The notes under the pieces: generated by a model
The model's input: only the letters and a program-made list of their open reading frames with translations
What the model was told of the DNA's origin: nothing
Database searches by the model: none
From: CAMAVH01 sp964628235
GTDB taxonomy: Bacteria; Pseudomonadota; Alphaproteobacteria; SMXQ01
DNA length: 64,000 nt
Direction of reading: 5' to 3'
NCBI GenBank assembly: GCA_964628235.1
Contig: CAZVLU010000003.1
Span: forward strand, 62,001-126,000
Translations under genes and position numbers: made by a program
Shown: positions 9,601 to 16,237 of the stretch, in pieces
Position numbering within the stretch: position 1 is the first letter of the stretch
Layout of the letters: each line of letters starts with the position of its first letter

Positions 9601-11089
9601 CACCGGAACCAACCAGGCGCTCGGTGGTGTCGAGATCGCCGCCGCCACGATCCAGACCGGCGCCATCGACACCGAGGGCGGGGCCGATCAGGCCGGCAGC
9701 GCGGTGACATTGACCGCGACCGGCGCTGTCGTGGCCGGCGGCATCCTCACCAGCGGCGGGGCTGCGTCGGCGGGCCAGGTCGGCCGCGATGGTGGCAGCG
9801 TGACCATCACCGGCGGCGACGTGACTGTCGGTGCCGTCACCGTGTCGGGCAACGCCGCAGGCGCGGGGTCCAATGCCGATGGCGGTAACGCTGGGAGCAT
9901 CGCGCTCGACGCGACGGACGGCACGCCGACCATCACGCTCGGCGGCAATCTCACGGCGACGGGTGGGGCCGGCAACGGTGTCGGCAATGGCGGCAACGCG
10001 AGTAGCGTGACGATCAACGACCCAGCGATTCTGGCTGGCGCTGTCGCGATCAATACGGTCGGCGGCATCGGCGCGGCGAGCGGGACGAGCGGCGACGTGA
10101 CTTTCGCCGCGACGGTGAATTCCGACGCCACGGCGCGCAGTCTCGGCATCGCGGCGGGCGCCGGCGACATCGTCTTGGCCGGCGTGGCGGGCGGATCTTC
10201 GGCCCTGCAACTGCTGACGGTCTCCTCCGCCGACACGATCGCGTTCGCTGCGGTCTCGACGACAAGCGGCCTCAGCGCGACGGCGACCGGCGCCATCGCC
10301 TTGAATGGCGACATCGCGGCGACCGGCGGCGCCATCAGCTTGTCGGGGCCAATCGATCTCGCTGGCGATCGCAGCATCAGCAGCGGCGCCGGCGCCATTA
10401 CGCTCGGCGACATTCGCGGACCGGGCTTCGATCTGACCGTGAGCGCCGGGCCGGGCAATATCCTGTTCACGGGCGACGTGGGCGGTAGCGGCGCGCTCGA
10501 TGCCTTGACCATTCAGTCGGCCGCGAATGTCACGCTGTCCGGCCTGATGACGGTCGGCAATTTCCTGCAGCAAGCGGGCAGCGGCACGACCGACTTCGGC
10601 TCGCAAGGATTGCTGGCCAGCGGCGCGGTGACGGTGCGGACCGATACCATTCTGGGTGAAATCAATGTCGGCTCGTTCACCATGCAAGCATCGACGGCAA
10701 CCTTGACGGGCTCGATCAACGGCGTCGCCGGCACGACGGCCTGGCAGGAAATCGTCGTCGAGCCGCTCGCCGTCGGCCCCTACAGCATGAACGGCGTCGT
10801 CTTCGTCGAGAACTATGTGACGCCGTCACCGGAGACGAATAACAACGCCTTGATCACCCAAGCCGGGACGCTCGCGAGCGTTCGGCCGACGGAAAACGGC
10901 GGCGCTGGCAGCATCGTTTCGTCATTGACGCATGGCCGTGCCGACAGCAGCTTGAATGGCCTGACGCGTGGTGCTTCGCCAGCCTTGAATTTGGGCCTGC
11001 TCGCCATTACGCCAGCTGCGAGCGGCGGCGGCCCGGATGCGTTACCCGATATCGACTATGTCTTCGATTATTTCCGCGAACGCCAATAA
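614..11089 (+). CDS. Giant TpsA / filamentous haemagglutinin-like adhesin
   Basis: A 3,491-residue secreted exoprotein of two-partner secretion. GTG at 614 is chosen because GGGAG (602-606) sits seven bases upstream; the next ATG (623) is too far. A basic N-terminus is followed by SRRQLLAST and a long hydrophobic run ending AGQAMA, a signal peptide that looks twin-arginine-like. The haemagglutination-activity (TPS) domain follows at about residues 70-190, with the diagnostic NPNGVMFG motif. The rest is low-complexity Gly/Thr/Ala/Asn beta-helix sequence in about six imperfect modules, each carrying LGGNLTA-type and GAGNGVGNGG motifs. No C-terminal toxin or anchor domain was recognised. The TpsB partner lies directly upstream. 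Likely role: adhesion or biofilm matrix (inference). Confidence 0.88.
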   Translation: MLPMRSRRSSKAQRASRHRPEPTRSASEASWRLKSPPLSRRQLLASTILAGGFGGVLLPGLLICALAGQAMANPQNGTVASGQAVIVQTTPRRLDVIQSSDRAVINWQSFSIGAGERTHFQQPSASSVTLNRVTGVDPSSILGQLSANGQIVLVNPNGVMFGAGAKIDVAGLVATTSNIRDGDFMAGRMDFTMPGNANATVTNAGEITVAEGGLVAFVAPGVANSGVIQARLGRVVLASGHKYTVDLYGDGLVSFAVDESALTALDASGGAAVARVVNAGRISANGGRILLTASKARSVVDQAINMSGVVEARAVVQRGGEITLLGDGDGTVAMAGLLDASGRGAGQVGGTVQVLGQQVGLFDGARLDVAGDVGGGTALVGGDYKGQGAPRTATNAYMAQTARIDADAISTGNGGKAIVWADNYTRFEGAITARGGVVAGNGGFVETSGKQNLDATGTVDASAANGAAGTWLLDPRNVTITTATAGGAFDSGSPNVFTPIGDSATVAVATIQGSLNGGTSVTITTGNDGSQDGDITVNSAIAKTAGGDATLTLSAANNILLNQNISSTSNRLNIVLDADNDSSGAGVVRTTGARTLTARGGNIQVLGNGLQLNDVSGNRTVTLSTTSAGGDGAVTVEGAINRFDAGTGTRDLVITAGAGDVALQGAVGNVTAITTLTVTGNDISLANIGTGASAGVTGATSVTAATSGLDVGSIAFTGTTYNANAQTYTAPVGETLMVNAGATTSFLATNDTITFGTGTLKLADGSDLTVDKGAGTGNIAIAGGIRGTSDETVALSAGTGSITLGAVGSGDEIRSLAATSAAAGGTTLNGDVTTSDIVGNNVTITGVLTLGAATVVIDTDTAVNDGAIQVTGTITGAGRNVTLQGGTVSTAAITTTGGANQAGGAVNITGSGAVTTTGTITTTGGAASTTLAGQNAGAVNITGADLTLAAISASGSGAGATSGLGGGNGGAITLNATDGTPTITLGGNLTAAGGAGNGVGSGGAGGGLQVQDDAILSIATVTTNTAGGAGGTVGAGGSVAFSGTVNSDATARTLAIGAGSGNVAFGGAIGGVNALQGLSVTSAQQVTLPAVTTRNGGVVVTAASGATPRIVLGGNLDTTFGGTAGVVTLTGPVELAETVAITTDGSTADAAVSFVGATSTVNADAAANARGLTITAGAGDVTMGGAVGGSQAIQSFSIVSADDVTLSNALTTRDGGVSIVTQGANPTITLGSNIDTTAGVNAGAVALTGVLTTSANITIDTDHATGSDNNLTITGALNSDASANRRLLVVTSGGGSVQTGALGTTTTLGGVDISADTITTGAIATTGAAGQAGGAVSLTSAGALTTGAITASGGSNAAGGTITLSAGGTATSGILTASGGTASTALGGAVGGAISVTGADVTLTSATASGSAAGATSNLAGGNGGSIVLNATDGTPTITLGGNLTAAGGAGNGVGNGGAGGMVQVQDALVLTAASLISSASGAGGGSGAAGAGGSISLSSTADSDATARALTLTGGTGGDVTATGALGAASALASLTVTGNDIALANIGTTGTAGVTGATSVTAATAGADGGSIALTGTTYNANAQTYTAPSGETILVNGGAPTTFTTTADAVTFATGTVKLADGSDLTVNTAGGAIAAAGGIRGTSAETIALNAGAGTISVGQIGDDGEIASLSATASTTTLSGNVTTADVVGNNVTISGAVALAADVTIDTDNATNDGTIQITGATTGAARAFTLQGAAITTGAITTTGGANQDGGAVAITGNGAVNVGAVTTSGGTASTANAGRGAGAIDVTGSDITIASAVASGSAAGATSGQAGGNAGNITLNATDGTPVITLAGNLTATGGAGNGVGNGGAGGTILVQDAAILSGSPTISVAAGAGGTSGVAGAGGSLQFSGAVDSDGTARSLTLTGGAGGTINMVGALGASAGLATLTVGSGQSAQFDGSITANAVALTASAVRVGGDVTALTDDVAVTGALELANNVTLSSGLGTGDNVSISGATTGVGGARSLTLNAGLGAVTLSAVGADNSIASLSSTAATTTLGGNVTTANVAGNNVTITGAVTLTNNVTIDTDEASNDGAVTVTGAINADLNSNRRTLTVETGAAAISLAAIGTGTNAALGDVSLTGGTVSTAAITTTGGANQAGGNVTITGSGDVTTTGAIAAAGGTASTANAGRDGGIVQLTGADVSTLGISVAGSAAGATSGLAGGNAGSITLNATDGTPTITLGGNLTATGGAGNGVGNGGVGGTVQVQDAALLSAAVVANSSGGAGAATGASGSLNFASSIDSNTTAAALTLTGGAGGDVTVTGALGASNALASVTVTGNDITLANIGTAGAAGVTGATAVTAATAGADIGSIALTGTTYNANAQNYTAPTGETILINAGAATSFTTSADAVTFGTGTVKLADGSDISVSTAGGAIAAAGGIRGVSAETITLNAGASTISIGQIGDGAEIASLSATATTTTLSGNVTTADVAGNNVTITGAATLANNVTIDTDNATNDGAVQITGALNSDASANRRMLVVTSGGGSVQTGALGTTTTLGGVDISADTITTGAIATTGAAGQAGGAVSLTSAGALTTGAITASGGSNAAGGTITLSAGGTATSGILTASGGTASTALGGAVGGAISVTGADVTLTSATASGSAAGATSNLAGGNGGSIVLNATDGTPTITLGGNLTAAGGAGNGVGNGGAGGMVQVQDALVLTAASLISSASGAGGGSGAAGAGGSISLSSTADSDATARALTLTGGTGGDVTATGALGAASALASLTVTGNDIALANIGTTGTAGVTGATSVTAATAGADGGSIALTGTTYNANAQTYTAPSGETILVNGGAPTTFTTTADAVTFATGTVKLADGSDLTVNTAGGAIAAAGGIRGTSAETIALNAGTGTISVGQIGDDGEIASVALTSSAVSSAAITLSGNVTTADVAGNDVTITGNLQLTANVLIDTDNAANDGDVTVNGTIRADNIVNRRSLTIAAGDGTVTTGAIGTGTNQALGGVEIAAATIQTGAIDTEGGADQAGSAVTLTATGAVVAGGILTSGGAASAGQVGRDGGSVTITGGDVTVGAVTVSGNAAGAGSNADGGNAGSIALDATDGTPTITLGGNLTATGGAGNGVGNGGNASSVTINDPAILAGAVAINTVGGIGAASGTSGDVTFAATVNSDATARSLGIAAGAGDIVLAGVAGGSSALQLLTVSSADTIAFAAVSTTSGLSATATGAIALNGDIAATGGAISLSGPIDLAGDRSISSGAGAITLGDIRGPGFDLTVSAGPGNILFTGDVGGSGALDALTIQSAANVTLSGLMTVGNFLQQAGSGTTDFGSQGLLASGAVTVRTDTILGEINVGSFTMQASTATLTGSINGVAGTTAWQEIVVEPLAVGPYSMNGVVFVENYVTPSPETNNNALITQAGTLASVRPTENGGAGSIVSSLTHGRADSSLNGLTRGASPALNLGLLAITPAASGGGPDALPDIDYVFDYFRERQ
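4473..5628 (+). repeat. 1,156-bp near-perfect direct repeat, copy 1 (in TpsA)
   Basis: This block matches 8184-9339 at a constant offset of 3,711 bp. By eye only one mismatch was found (5582 G versus 9293 A). Identity breaks sharply at both ends (4472/8183 and 5629/9340). It encodes about 385 identical residues except one Ala/Thr difference. Confidence 0.9.
8184..9339 (+). repeat. 1,156-bp near-perfect direct repeat, copy 2 (in TpsA)
   Basis: Second copy of the block at 4473-5628, same strand and same reading frame (the offset is a multiple of three). Neighbouring modules differ strongly from each other, so the near-identity implies recent duplication or gene conversion, or an assembly artefact. 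Confidence 0.9.
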
Positions 11090-11110
11090 TCCAAAAACGG
11101 ATAGGCAGGC

Positions 11111-12367
11111 TTATTTACGCGCCGGCTCTCCACTACAGATAAGTGCCTTTTTTATTCCCCGACGATGGCGCATGGCCCATAGCCATAAGCCGAGGCAGAG
11201 GACGGCGCCGCCGGCGGTTGGCCAAATTAAGCCGCTATGGTCGGCAACTACGCCAATCACTACGGCGCCGATCGCAGGGCCGCCGCGAAAGAGCACGCCG
11301 TAAAGGCTCATCACGCGCCCGCGCATCTCGCCGGCGACGGCCGATTGCGCCAAAGTCTGAGTGCCGATCCCGTTGACGGAAATGGCGCAGGCCGCGACGG
11401 TGACCAGCCCGACTGCTGCCCAGAAGCTGGGCGCCAGCGTGAAGAGAAGCACACTCACGCACATGACAGCCAAGCTGATGATAGTCGCCTGAAAGACTTG
11501 ATCGAGCGCATTGCGCCGGATCATCACAATGCCTCCCACCATGGCGCCGACGCCCATCGCGGAGGTAAGCCAAGCAAGGCCAGCGGCGCCTTCATTGAAG
11601 ACGCCATCGGCGAAACCCGGTAGCAATTCGGTCAAAGGGCGGACGAGGATGCTGCCGATCGCGAAGAGCAGTAGCAACGGGCCGAGGCCGCCATGCTGGG
11701 AGACATATCGATATCCTGCAGTGACTTGCGCCCCCATCGAGGCCTTCGCCTGGGCGGCTCGTTTCACGGGGGAGACATCGATCATCCAGAGAGCTGCGAG
11801 CAGGGCGAAGTAGCTTGCCGCGTTGACGGCGAAAGCGCCGGACACGCCGGACTTCACGATGACCAAGCCGGCGACGGCGGGACCGATAAAGCGCGCCAGA
11901 TTGAACAGCACCGCGTTGCTCGCCAAAGCAGTCGGCAGCAACTCGCGAGGAATGAGACTGGGGATAAGGGCGAAGCGCGCTGGCTGATTAATCGCCGCGA
12001 TGCTGCCGCGCAAGGTGACAAGAACGACGAGCAGCCAAATATCAAGAATGCCTATGGCCGACGTCACAAAAAGCGTTGAAGCATGAAGCATCGCCACGCT
12101 TTGCGTGGTGAGCGAAATACGCCGAGGGTCGCCGCGGTCGGCGATGACGCCGCCGATGGGGCTGAGAATCACGGCGGGAAACAGATCGGCAAAGGCAATT
12201 ATGCCCAGCCATGTCGTCGATTCCGTCAATTGCCAGGTCAACCAGCCAATGGCGATGCGTTGCGTCCAATTGCCGATCAGCGAGACGAAATCACCAGATA
12301 AATAAAGGCAATAATTACGCTGCTTGAGGAGATCGCGGACGGTGGCGGGAGCATCGGCTGCTGACAT
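11111..12367 (-). CDS. MFS transporter, EntS/MFS_3-like
   Basis: 418-residue integral membrane protein with about 12 hydrophobic segments. The N-terminal half carries the MFS loop motif (GGVIADRGDPRRIS). The opening pattern, N-Y-x-L-Y-L-S-G-D-x-V-S-L-I-G-N-W, resembles the MFS_3 / enterobactin-exporter EntS group, which extrudes siderophores or drugs. ATG at 12367 is preferred over TTG at 12370 because a GAAAG element lies about nine bases upstream. The gene converges on the TpsA gene with only 21 bp between stops and is followed by unrelated regulatory DNA. Substrate unknown. Confidence 0.8.
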   Translation of the reverse strand: MSAADAPATVRDLLKQRNYCLYLSGDFVSLIGNWTQRIAIGWLTWQLTESTTWLGIIAFADLFPAVILSPIGGVIADRGDPRRISLTTQSVAMLHASTLFVTSAIGILDIWLLVVLVTLRGSIAAINQPARFALIPSLIPRELLPTALASNAVLFNLARFIGPAVAGLVIVKSGVSGAFAVNAASYFALLAALWMIDVSPVKRAAQAKASMGAQVTAGYRYVSQHGGLGPLLLLFAIGSILVRPLTELLPGFADGVFNEGAAGLAWLTSAMGVGAMVGGIVMIRRNALDQVFQATIISLAVMCVSVLLFTLAPSFWAAVGLVTVAACAISVNGIGTQTLAQSAVAGEMRGRVMSLYGVLFRGGPAIGAVVIGVVADHSGLIWPTAGGAVLCLGLWLWAMRHRRGIKKALICSGEPARK

Positions 12368-12468
12368 CAATGCATTCTTTCACCGGATGCCCTGGCTACC
12401 GTAACTCAGCCATTCTGATGGCAGAGGGGGCGGAGAAGGCGCTGGGGAGCTTACTCGTTCGCCAAGTC

Positions 12469-13338
12469 TCAGGATAATTGGAGGTTTTTACGATCTTTGG
12501 GCGACTGGCTGTGCTGTTGAGTCTGCATAATGTTGCTGCGCTGGGTCGAGCGCATGCCGAGTTTGCGCGAAACATGCTCGGCTGCAGCCTTTAATTGTTG
12601 CGCCAGAGGGCCATTATAGGATGTGTCGAACGTGCCAGCGACGCTGAGCAGCGTGATGACCATGACCAAGCGGCCCTCGTGATCGAAAACAGGCGCGGCA
12701 AAGGCGTCATGGCCAGTGCCGCCAGCGGAGCGCGCCATGCCATATTGGCGGATTTCGCGTTTCAAGGTTTCGAGGGCGGACGGACCAGCTTCAATTTCGT
12801 TTCCGTTGTTGCGCTTCGATTCCAGTTCACGTTTCAGGACGTCGCGTACATCGGCGGACGGCATGAAGGTCAGAAATACTCGTCCGGTGGCCGAGGTGAT
12901 GAGAGGCAAGTTGCTCCCTTCGCGCACCCGCAGTACCGAACTTAACGTGCCCTGCTCGTACTTGATCACGGTCGAGCCGTGAGAGCCCCAGACGCTTAGA
13001 AGCGAAACAAGGCCAGTTTTTTGAGTCAGCTGGTGAATGACGTCGGAGGCGATTTGGACGCTATTGAGCCGGCCAAGCGCTGTCAGTCCCAGGTCGATGA
13101 CGGAGGGGCCAAGTTCGTAGCGCCCGCTATGCTCGTTGTAGGAAAGGAGTTCTGTTTCGATGAGCGCCTTCAAATAGCGCTGAGTTCGAATCGGCAGCAT
13201 GCGCGCTGCCTTGGCGATTTCGGGCAGACTGGCCGAGCCGCCGCAATTGGCAACAATCTTGATCAGGGAAACGCCTGTCACGACAGTGCGATTTCCGCTG
13301 TTGCTCGTTTTGGCTTTGCGCGAGGTCTTCGTTTTCAT
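12469..13338 (-). CDS. IclR-family transcriptional regulator
   Basis: 289 residues. Residues about 15-80 form the winged HTH (VVTGVSLIKIVANC, then L-P-E-I-A-K-A-A-R). The C-terminal IclR effector domain follows, with the familiar A-T-G-R-V-F-L-T-F core and a late segment that begins HDAFAAPVFDHEGR. IclR proteins commonly control aromatic and acetate catabolic operons by binding short palindromes. The gene sits at the left edge of the catabolic island and faces the same way as the Rieske/binding-protein operon, from which it is separated by a terminator-like hairpin. It probably regulates that operon and/or the divergent one. The C-terminal tail is long and Gln/Ser-rich. Confidence 0.9.
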   Translation of the reverse strand: MKTKTSRKAKTSNSGNRTVVTGVSLIKIVANCGGSASLPEIAKAARMLPIRTQRYLKALIETELLSYNEHSGRYELGPSVIDLGLTALGRLNSVQIASDVIHQLTQKTGLVSLLSVWGSHGSTVIKYEQGTLSSVLRVREGSNLPLITSATGRVFLTFMPSADVRDVLKRELESKRNNGNEIEAGPSALETLKREIRQYGMARSAGGTGHDAFAAPVFDHEGRLVMVITLLSVAGTFDTSYNGPLAQQLKAAAEHVSRKLGMRSTQRSNIMQTQQHSQSPKDRKNLQLS

Positions 13339-13362
13339 GCTGTTCGGTAGTAGCTGACTTTA

Positions 13363-13376
13363 TGCATCTCGATGCA
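13363..13376. promoter_or_regulatory. Perfect 6-2-6 palindrome upstream of the IclR gene
   Basis: TGCATCTCGATGCA is a perfect inverted repeat 25 bp upstream of the IclR start codon. IclR-type regulators often bind palindromes of this size near their own promoters, so an autoregulatory operator is plausible. No protein-specific evidence is available. Confidence 0.4.
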
Positions 13377-13460
13377 AAGAGTTTTATCAGAAATTGCGAT
13401 CCTGCCCCCATATATCTAATATTTGGCAGCAAGCGCTAAATTCTGTCGATGCGAAAAATG

Positions 13461-13490
13461 AAAACGGCAGCCTCGTCGGCTGCCGTTTTT
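13461..13490 (-). terminator. Rho-independent terminator of the Rieske/SBP operon
   Basis: Twelve-bp perfect stem (AAAACGGCAGCC / GGCTGCCGTTTT) with a five-base loop, 16 bp beyond the stop of the binding protein at 13506. The A/T flanks give a U-run on either strand, so it may act bidirectionally. Confidence 0.85.
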
Positions 13491-13505
13491 GTGAGGGGCG
13501 TCGAG

Positions 13506-14621
13506 TTACTGCAGCAAGGTGCGAATCAGATCCTTGGCGCCGTTCATCGATTCTTCAAAGTCCTGGGTTTGCGTACCCATGTATTTATGCAGATTTTCCA
13601 TGTCGAGCGCGCGGTCTGGATCGCCGAACGGAACGTTCCGCCGCCGGCTATTCAGCTGCACCGCCGCCATGATTTTCACTTGGACCTTTTCGCTCAGCAG
13701 CCAATTGACGAAGACGGTGGTGGCGTTGGGGTTCGGCCGGGGCTCTAGGACTTGCATGCCGCAGACGCCGGCGCTCCAAGTGTCGACCCCCGACAGATGT
13801 CCGAGTTTCAATGGAACGCCGCTCTCCTCGAAGCGCAGAATTTCCGCATTGGGCATTCCGAGGGCGATGGGATACTGGCCCTGAGAAAACCAAGTGACGA
13901 GCTGACGGGTATTGGAGGTGATGATCGGCTTCTGGTCGATCATCAATTGCTTGATGAAGTCAGGACCGAAGACTTTATAGATTGCCCCCATGTGGACGAT
14001 GGTCGATCCGCCGCGAGGGTCGGCCATGGCGATTTTTCCGCGCCATTTGGGGTCGAGAATTTCCTTAAACTGGGAAATTTGCCCCTCCGGGATGACCGCT
14101 TGATTGTAGTAAACGAGCGGGCTGTCATAGGCGCAGAAGGCGGGCATGTACTTTTTCCCGTAATCGAGGAACATGCTTTCTACGCCGCCGTACCAATGCT
14201 TATCATCGGCCACGTCGGGCCGTATATACATGTCGCGCACGGGCGCCAGGCCGCCTTCTTGGATCAGCTTGTAAGCTTGCGTTTCGGCGCCGCCGACGCG
14301 GATGTCCCAGAGGTGCCGGCCGACTTCCCGTTCTTTGACGACGCGCGGCCAAAAGTCGCGCCCGGCGAAGGACGTGACCTGCATCTTGATCTCGGGATAA
14401 TCCTGCTGGAAAGTTTCGAGCAGGCTTTGCCACAGCTTGCCGGACGGACCGGCGACGACCAGCTTGCCCTCCTTCTTGGCGGCGGCCACGGTCTGGTCCC
14501 ATTTCTCCTTCCCCGCCCAGTTTTCTTGCGCCTGCAGGGGCGTGGCGGCCAATGCAATCGTCAGTCCCAGGGCTGCGGTGACGAGTAAGCGTAGGCGATC
14601 GTTCCTCGCGATAAGTCGCAT
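13506..14621 (-). CDS. ABC transporter periplasmic solute-binding protein (set A)
   Basis: 371 residues with a clear Sec signal peptide ending PLQA-QE. The mature N-terminus (WDQTVAAAKKEGKLVVAGP) and the terminal NPNATTVFVNWLLSEKVQ segment are typical of the Fe3+/AfuA-like extracellular solute-binding family. It is transcribed after the Rieske gene (70-bp gap) and lies back to back with an ATPase and permease of the matching transporter class at 16235-19104. In this context the ligand is more likely an aromatic or organic acid than iron (inference). It is most similar in this window to the binding protein at 21578. Confidence 0.88.
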   Translation of the reverse strand: MRLIARNDRLRLLVTAALGLTIALAATPLQAQENWAGKEKWDQTVAAAKKEGKLVVAGPSGKLWQSLLETFQQDYPEIKMQVTSFAGRDFWPRVVKEREVGRHLWDIRVGGAETQAYKLIQEGGLAPVRDMYIRPDVADDKHWYGGVESMFLDYGKKYMPAFCAYDSPLVYYNQAVIPEGQISQFKEILDPKWRGKIAMADPRGGSTIVHMGAIYKVFGPDFIKQLMIDQKPIITSNTRQLVTWFSQGQYPIALGMPNAEILRFEESGVPLKLGHLSGVDTWSAGVCGMQVLEPRPNPNATTVFVNWLLSEKVQVKIMAAVQLNSRRRNVPFGDPDRALDMENLHKYMGTQTQDFEESMNGAKDLIRTLLQ

Positions 14622-14691
14622 CGTTCTCTCCCCATTCGTTTATGTCGCTGATGGAGCATCGCTCCCTCAGCGTTCTTTAGCCGTTTGCCGC

Positions 14692-15972
14692 TTATTCCGC
14701 GGCTTGGTTGCGGAAGGTTTTTGACCGGACATATTCTTTGTGATCGACGCTGTTGGGCATGACTTCCGATACGACGATCAAGTTCGATATGTCGGCGCTG
14801 TCGCGCCGCACATTCAGAGGATCCTTGCCTTCTTGGACGGCCTCCATGCCTTCTTGCAACTGTTTGCGCACGCGCGCGATGATGACGTCGGTCGTGCCAA
14901 GGTTCTCGTTGCGACGATCCTGGATCGGGCCTTGGCTTTCCGAGGCGAAAGCGTCGTGGACATTGAAGGATTCGCCCATGCCGGTGAAGTTCGACGTCTG
15001 CATGAGATTGCGATCTTGGAAGTAGCGGTTTTCCAAGGTGCGCTTGGTGACGCCGTCGGGGCCCATGTCGTTGCCCAAGCGCTTGGCGTACTTCTCCATG
15101 TCGAGCGGACGGACGCGGTTGAAAACGTAGTCCCACCGCACATGATGCGTGTCGTCGATCGGCACATGCCAATGCATGGAGTAGCCTTCGCCGATGCGTC
15201 CTTCGTTGCCGACGATCGCGATGGCGTTGGGCATGACGAAATTGGTCACGCGCACATATTTTTTATCTTCGCCTGATTTCCGAATCGAGAAGATGCGCAC
15301 GCCGTAGTCGGTCACTTCGTGATCCAAATTCGGACGGCGATCCTCCTTGTAATACATATCGGCCGACATGCCTTTGTCGGTGCCGGGCACAGGGCGGGTG
15401 TCCTTCTTCTCGATGGGGCGGTGCAGGAACGACAAATGCGCCGGGTCGTAGCCGCCTTCCAGCGATTGCAAGTAGTTGCAATTCAGCGTCGACCGCTTGA
15501 GAAAGCGGCGTTCCGGGGGCGCCTTGATGAATTCGTAATCGGGAAACTTTGGCGGTTCGCCCTTTCCCATGTAGGTGAAGATCATGCCGCCGACCTCATG
15601 GACAGGGTAGGCAGTGTGCTTGATCTCGTCTTTGTAGGTGCTGTTCTCCGGTTCGGCAGGCTGCTCCAGGCACTTGCCTTTCACGTCGAATAGCCACCCA
15701 TGATAGAGGCAGCGCAACCCGCCGTCCTCGATGCGGCCGTAGCTCAGATCCGTGCAGCGATGCGGGCATTGCTTGCCGAGCAGTCCGAGCTGCCCACGCT
15801 CGTCGCGGAACAAGACCAGATCTTCGCTGAACAGGCGCACGGGAAAAGGCGCGCTGCCGGGCGGCACTTCTTCGCTGAGCGCGACGGGCTGCCAGTAGCG
15901 GCGCATCAGCTCGCCAGCAGGCGTGCCTGGGCCAGTTTGGGTCAGCAACTGGTTCATCTCTTGCGATAGCAT
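14692..15972 (-). CDS. Rieske [2Fe-2S] aromatic-ring oxygenase, phthalate-dioxygenase type (A)
   Basis: 426 residues. The Rieske ligands are C-P-H (CPHRCTDLSYG) and C-x-x-H (LRCLYHGW) within about residues 60-110. The mononuclear-iron site is visible as D-P-A-H-L-S-F-L-H (D-x2-H-x4-H), and a late acidic segment reads ESQGPIQDRRNENLG. The N-terminal L-L-T-Q-T-G-P-G-T-P pattern marks the phthalate 4,5-dioxygenase / Rieske O-demethylase group (single oxygenase subunit, separate reductase). A good GAGGA ribosome site precedes ATG 15972. First gene of a minus-strand operon with a binding protein. It pairs by length and motif with the Rieske gene at 24488. Substrate unknown; hydroxylation or O-demethylation are both possible. 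Confidence 0.92.
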   Translation of the reverse strand: MLSQEMNQLLTQTGPGTPAGELMRRYWQPVALSEEVPPGSAPFPVRLFSEDLVLFRDERGQLGLLGKQCPHRCTDLSYGRIEDGGLRCLYHGWLFDVKGKCLEQPAEPENSTYKDEIKHTAYPVHEVGGMIFTYMGKGEPPKFPDYEFIKAPPERRFLKRSTLNCNYLQSLEGGYDPAHLSFLHRPIEKKDTRPVPGTDKGMSADMYYKEDRRPNLDHEVTDYGVRIFSIRKSGEDKKYVRVTNFVMPNAIAIVGNEGRIGEGYSMHWHVPIDDTHHVRWDYVFNRVRPLDMEKYAKRLGNDMGPDGVTKRTLENRYFQDRNLMQTSNFTGMGESFNVHDAFASESQGPIQDRRNENLGTTDVIIARVRKQLQEGMEAVQEGKDPLNVRRDSADISNLIVVSEVMPNSVDHKEYVRSKTFRNQAAE

Positions 15973-16021
15973 CTGTTCCTCCGCCGTTTTTAAAAAATAT
16001 CGTTATATGATAAAAAATGAA

Positions 16022-16049
16022 TTTATAGTTTGCGTCGATGTCGCGTCAA
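16022..16049 (-). promoter_or_regulatory. Predicted promoter for the Rieske A operon
   Basis: On the minus strand TTGACG (16049-16044) is followed by 16 bases and TATAAA (16027-16022), a near-consensus sigma70-like pair about 50 bp upstream of the Rieske start. Confidence 0.55.
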
Positions 16050-16065
16050 GCGAGTACAATGCAGC

Positions 16066-16084
16066 ATAAAATCTATGGTTTTAT
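16066..16084. promoter_or_regulatory. Inverted repeat between divergent promoters
   Basis: ATAAAA-tctatgg-TTTTAT is a 6-7-6 inverted repeat midway between two outward-facing promoter candidates. It is a natural place for a shared operator, for example of the IclR protein. A/T-only arms lower the specificity of the match. Confidence 0.35.
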
Positions 16085-16128
16085 AACTTATCGCCGTTCG
16101 ATAATTGCGCCGTTTCGCCGGGCCCTGC

Positions 16129-16158
16129 TTGACAGTTCATTCTAAAAAACGATTAATA
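16129..16158 (+). promoter_or_regulatory. Predicted promoter of the 16-33 kb plus-strand unit
   Basis: A perfect TTGACA (16129-16134) is followed after 18 bases by TTAATA (16153-16158). Transcription would start near 16165, too close to the first possible TTG codon (16175) for a normal leader. This supports a translation start further downstream. Confidence 0.6.
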
Positions 16159-16222
16159 TCTTCAAAATTCGTCATTGCATTCGAATAGAGAAAGCCTCGC
16201 AAAGGGGCTCGGCGGCATCACA

Positions 16223-16237
16223 GGGGAGGCGACAATT
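16223..16237 (+). promoter_or_regulatory. Strong Shine-Dalgarno followed by an in-frame ATT
   Basis: GGGGAGG (16223-16229) is followed, after the ideal five bases, by ATT (16235) in the ATPase frame. No ATG or GTG lies in frame between here and the ATP-binding core. The only other candidates are TTG 16175, with no leader room, and TTG 16256, which is 26 bases from the SD. Confidence 0.55.

Larger units (their letters stand above)
3541..10020 (+). repeat. Degenerate tandem module array inside the TpsA gene
   Basis: A conserved block encoding D-G-T-P-x-I-T-L-x-G-N-L-T-A followed by GAGNGVGNGG recurs at about 3541, 4909, 6100, 7275, 8620 and 9915. The spacing is roughly 1.2-1.4 kb. Each module also tends to contain TTGGANQAGG-like and V-T-I-D-T-D motifs. 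Modules differ in length and sequence, so this is an old duplication array, apart from the near-perfect pair listed separately. Confidence 0.8.

Noticed and set aside
3541..10020. Repeats could be mistaken for CRISPR or a VNTR locus
   Set aside because: Units are over 1 kb, in frame and coding; there are no short identical repeats with unique spacers.
13752..14588. 278-codon plus-strand frame opposite the set A binding protein
   Set aside because: The minus frame has a signal peptide and full family motifs; the opposite frame shows none.
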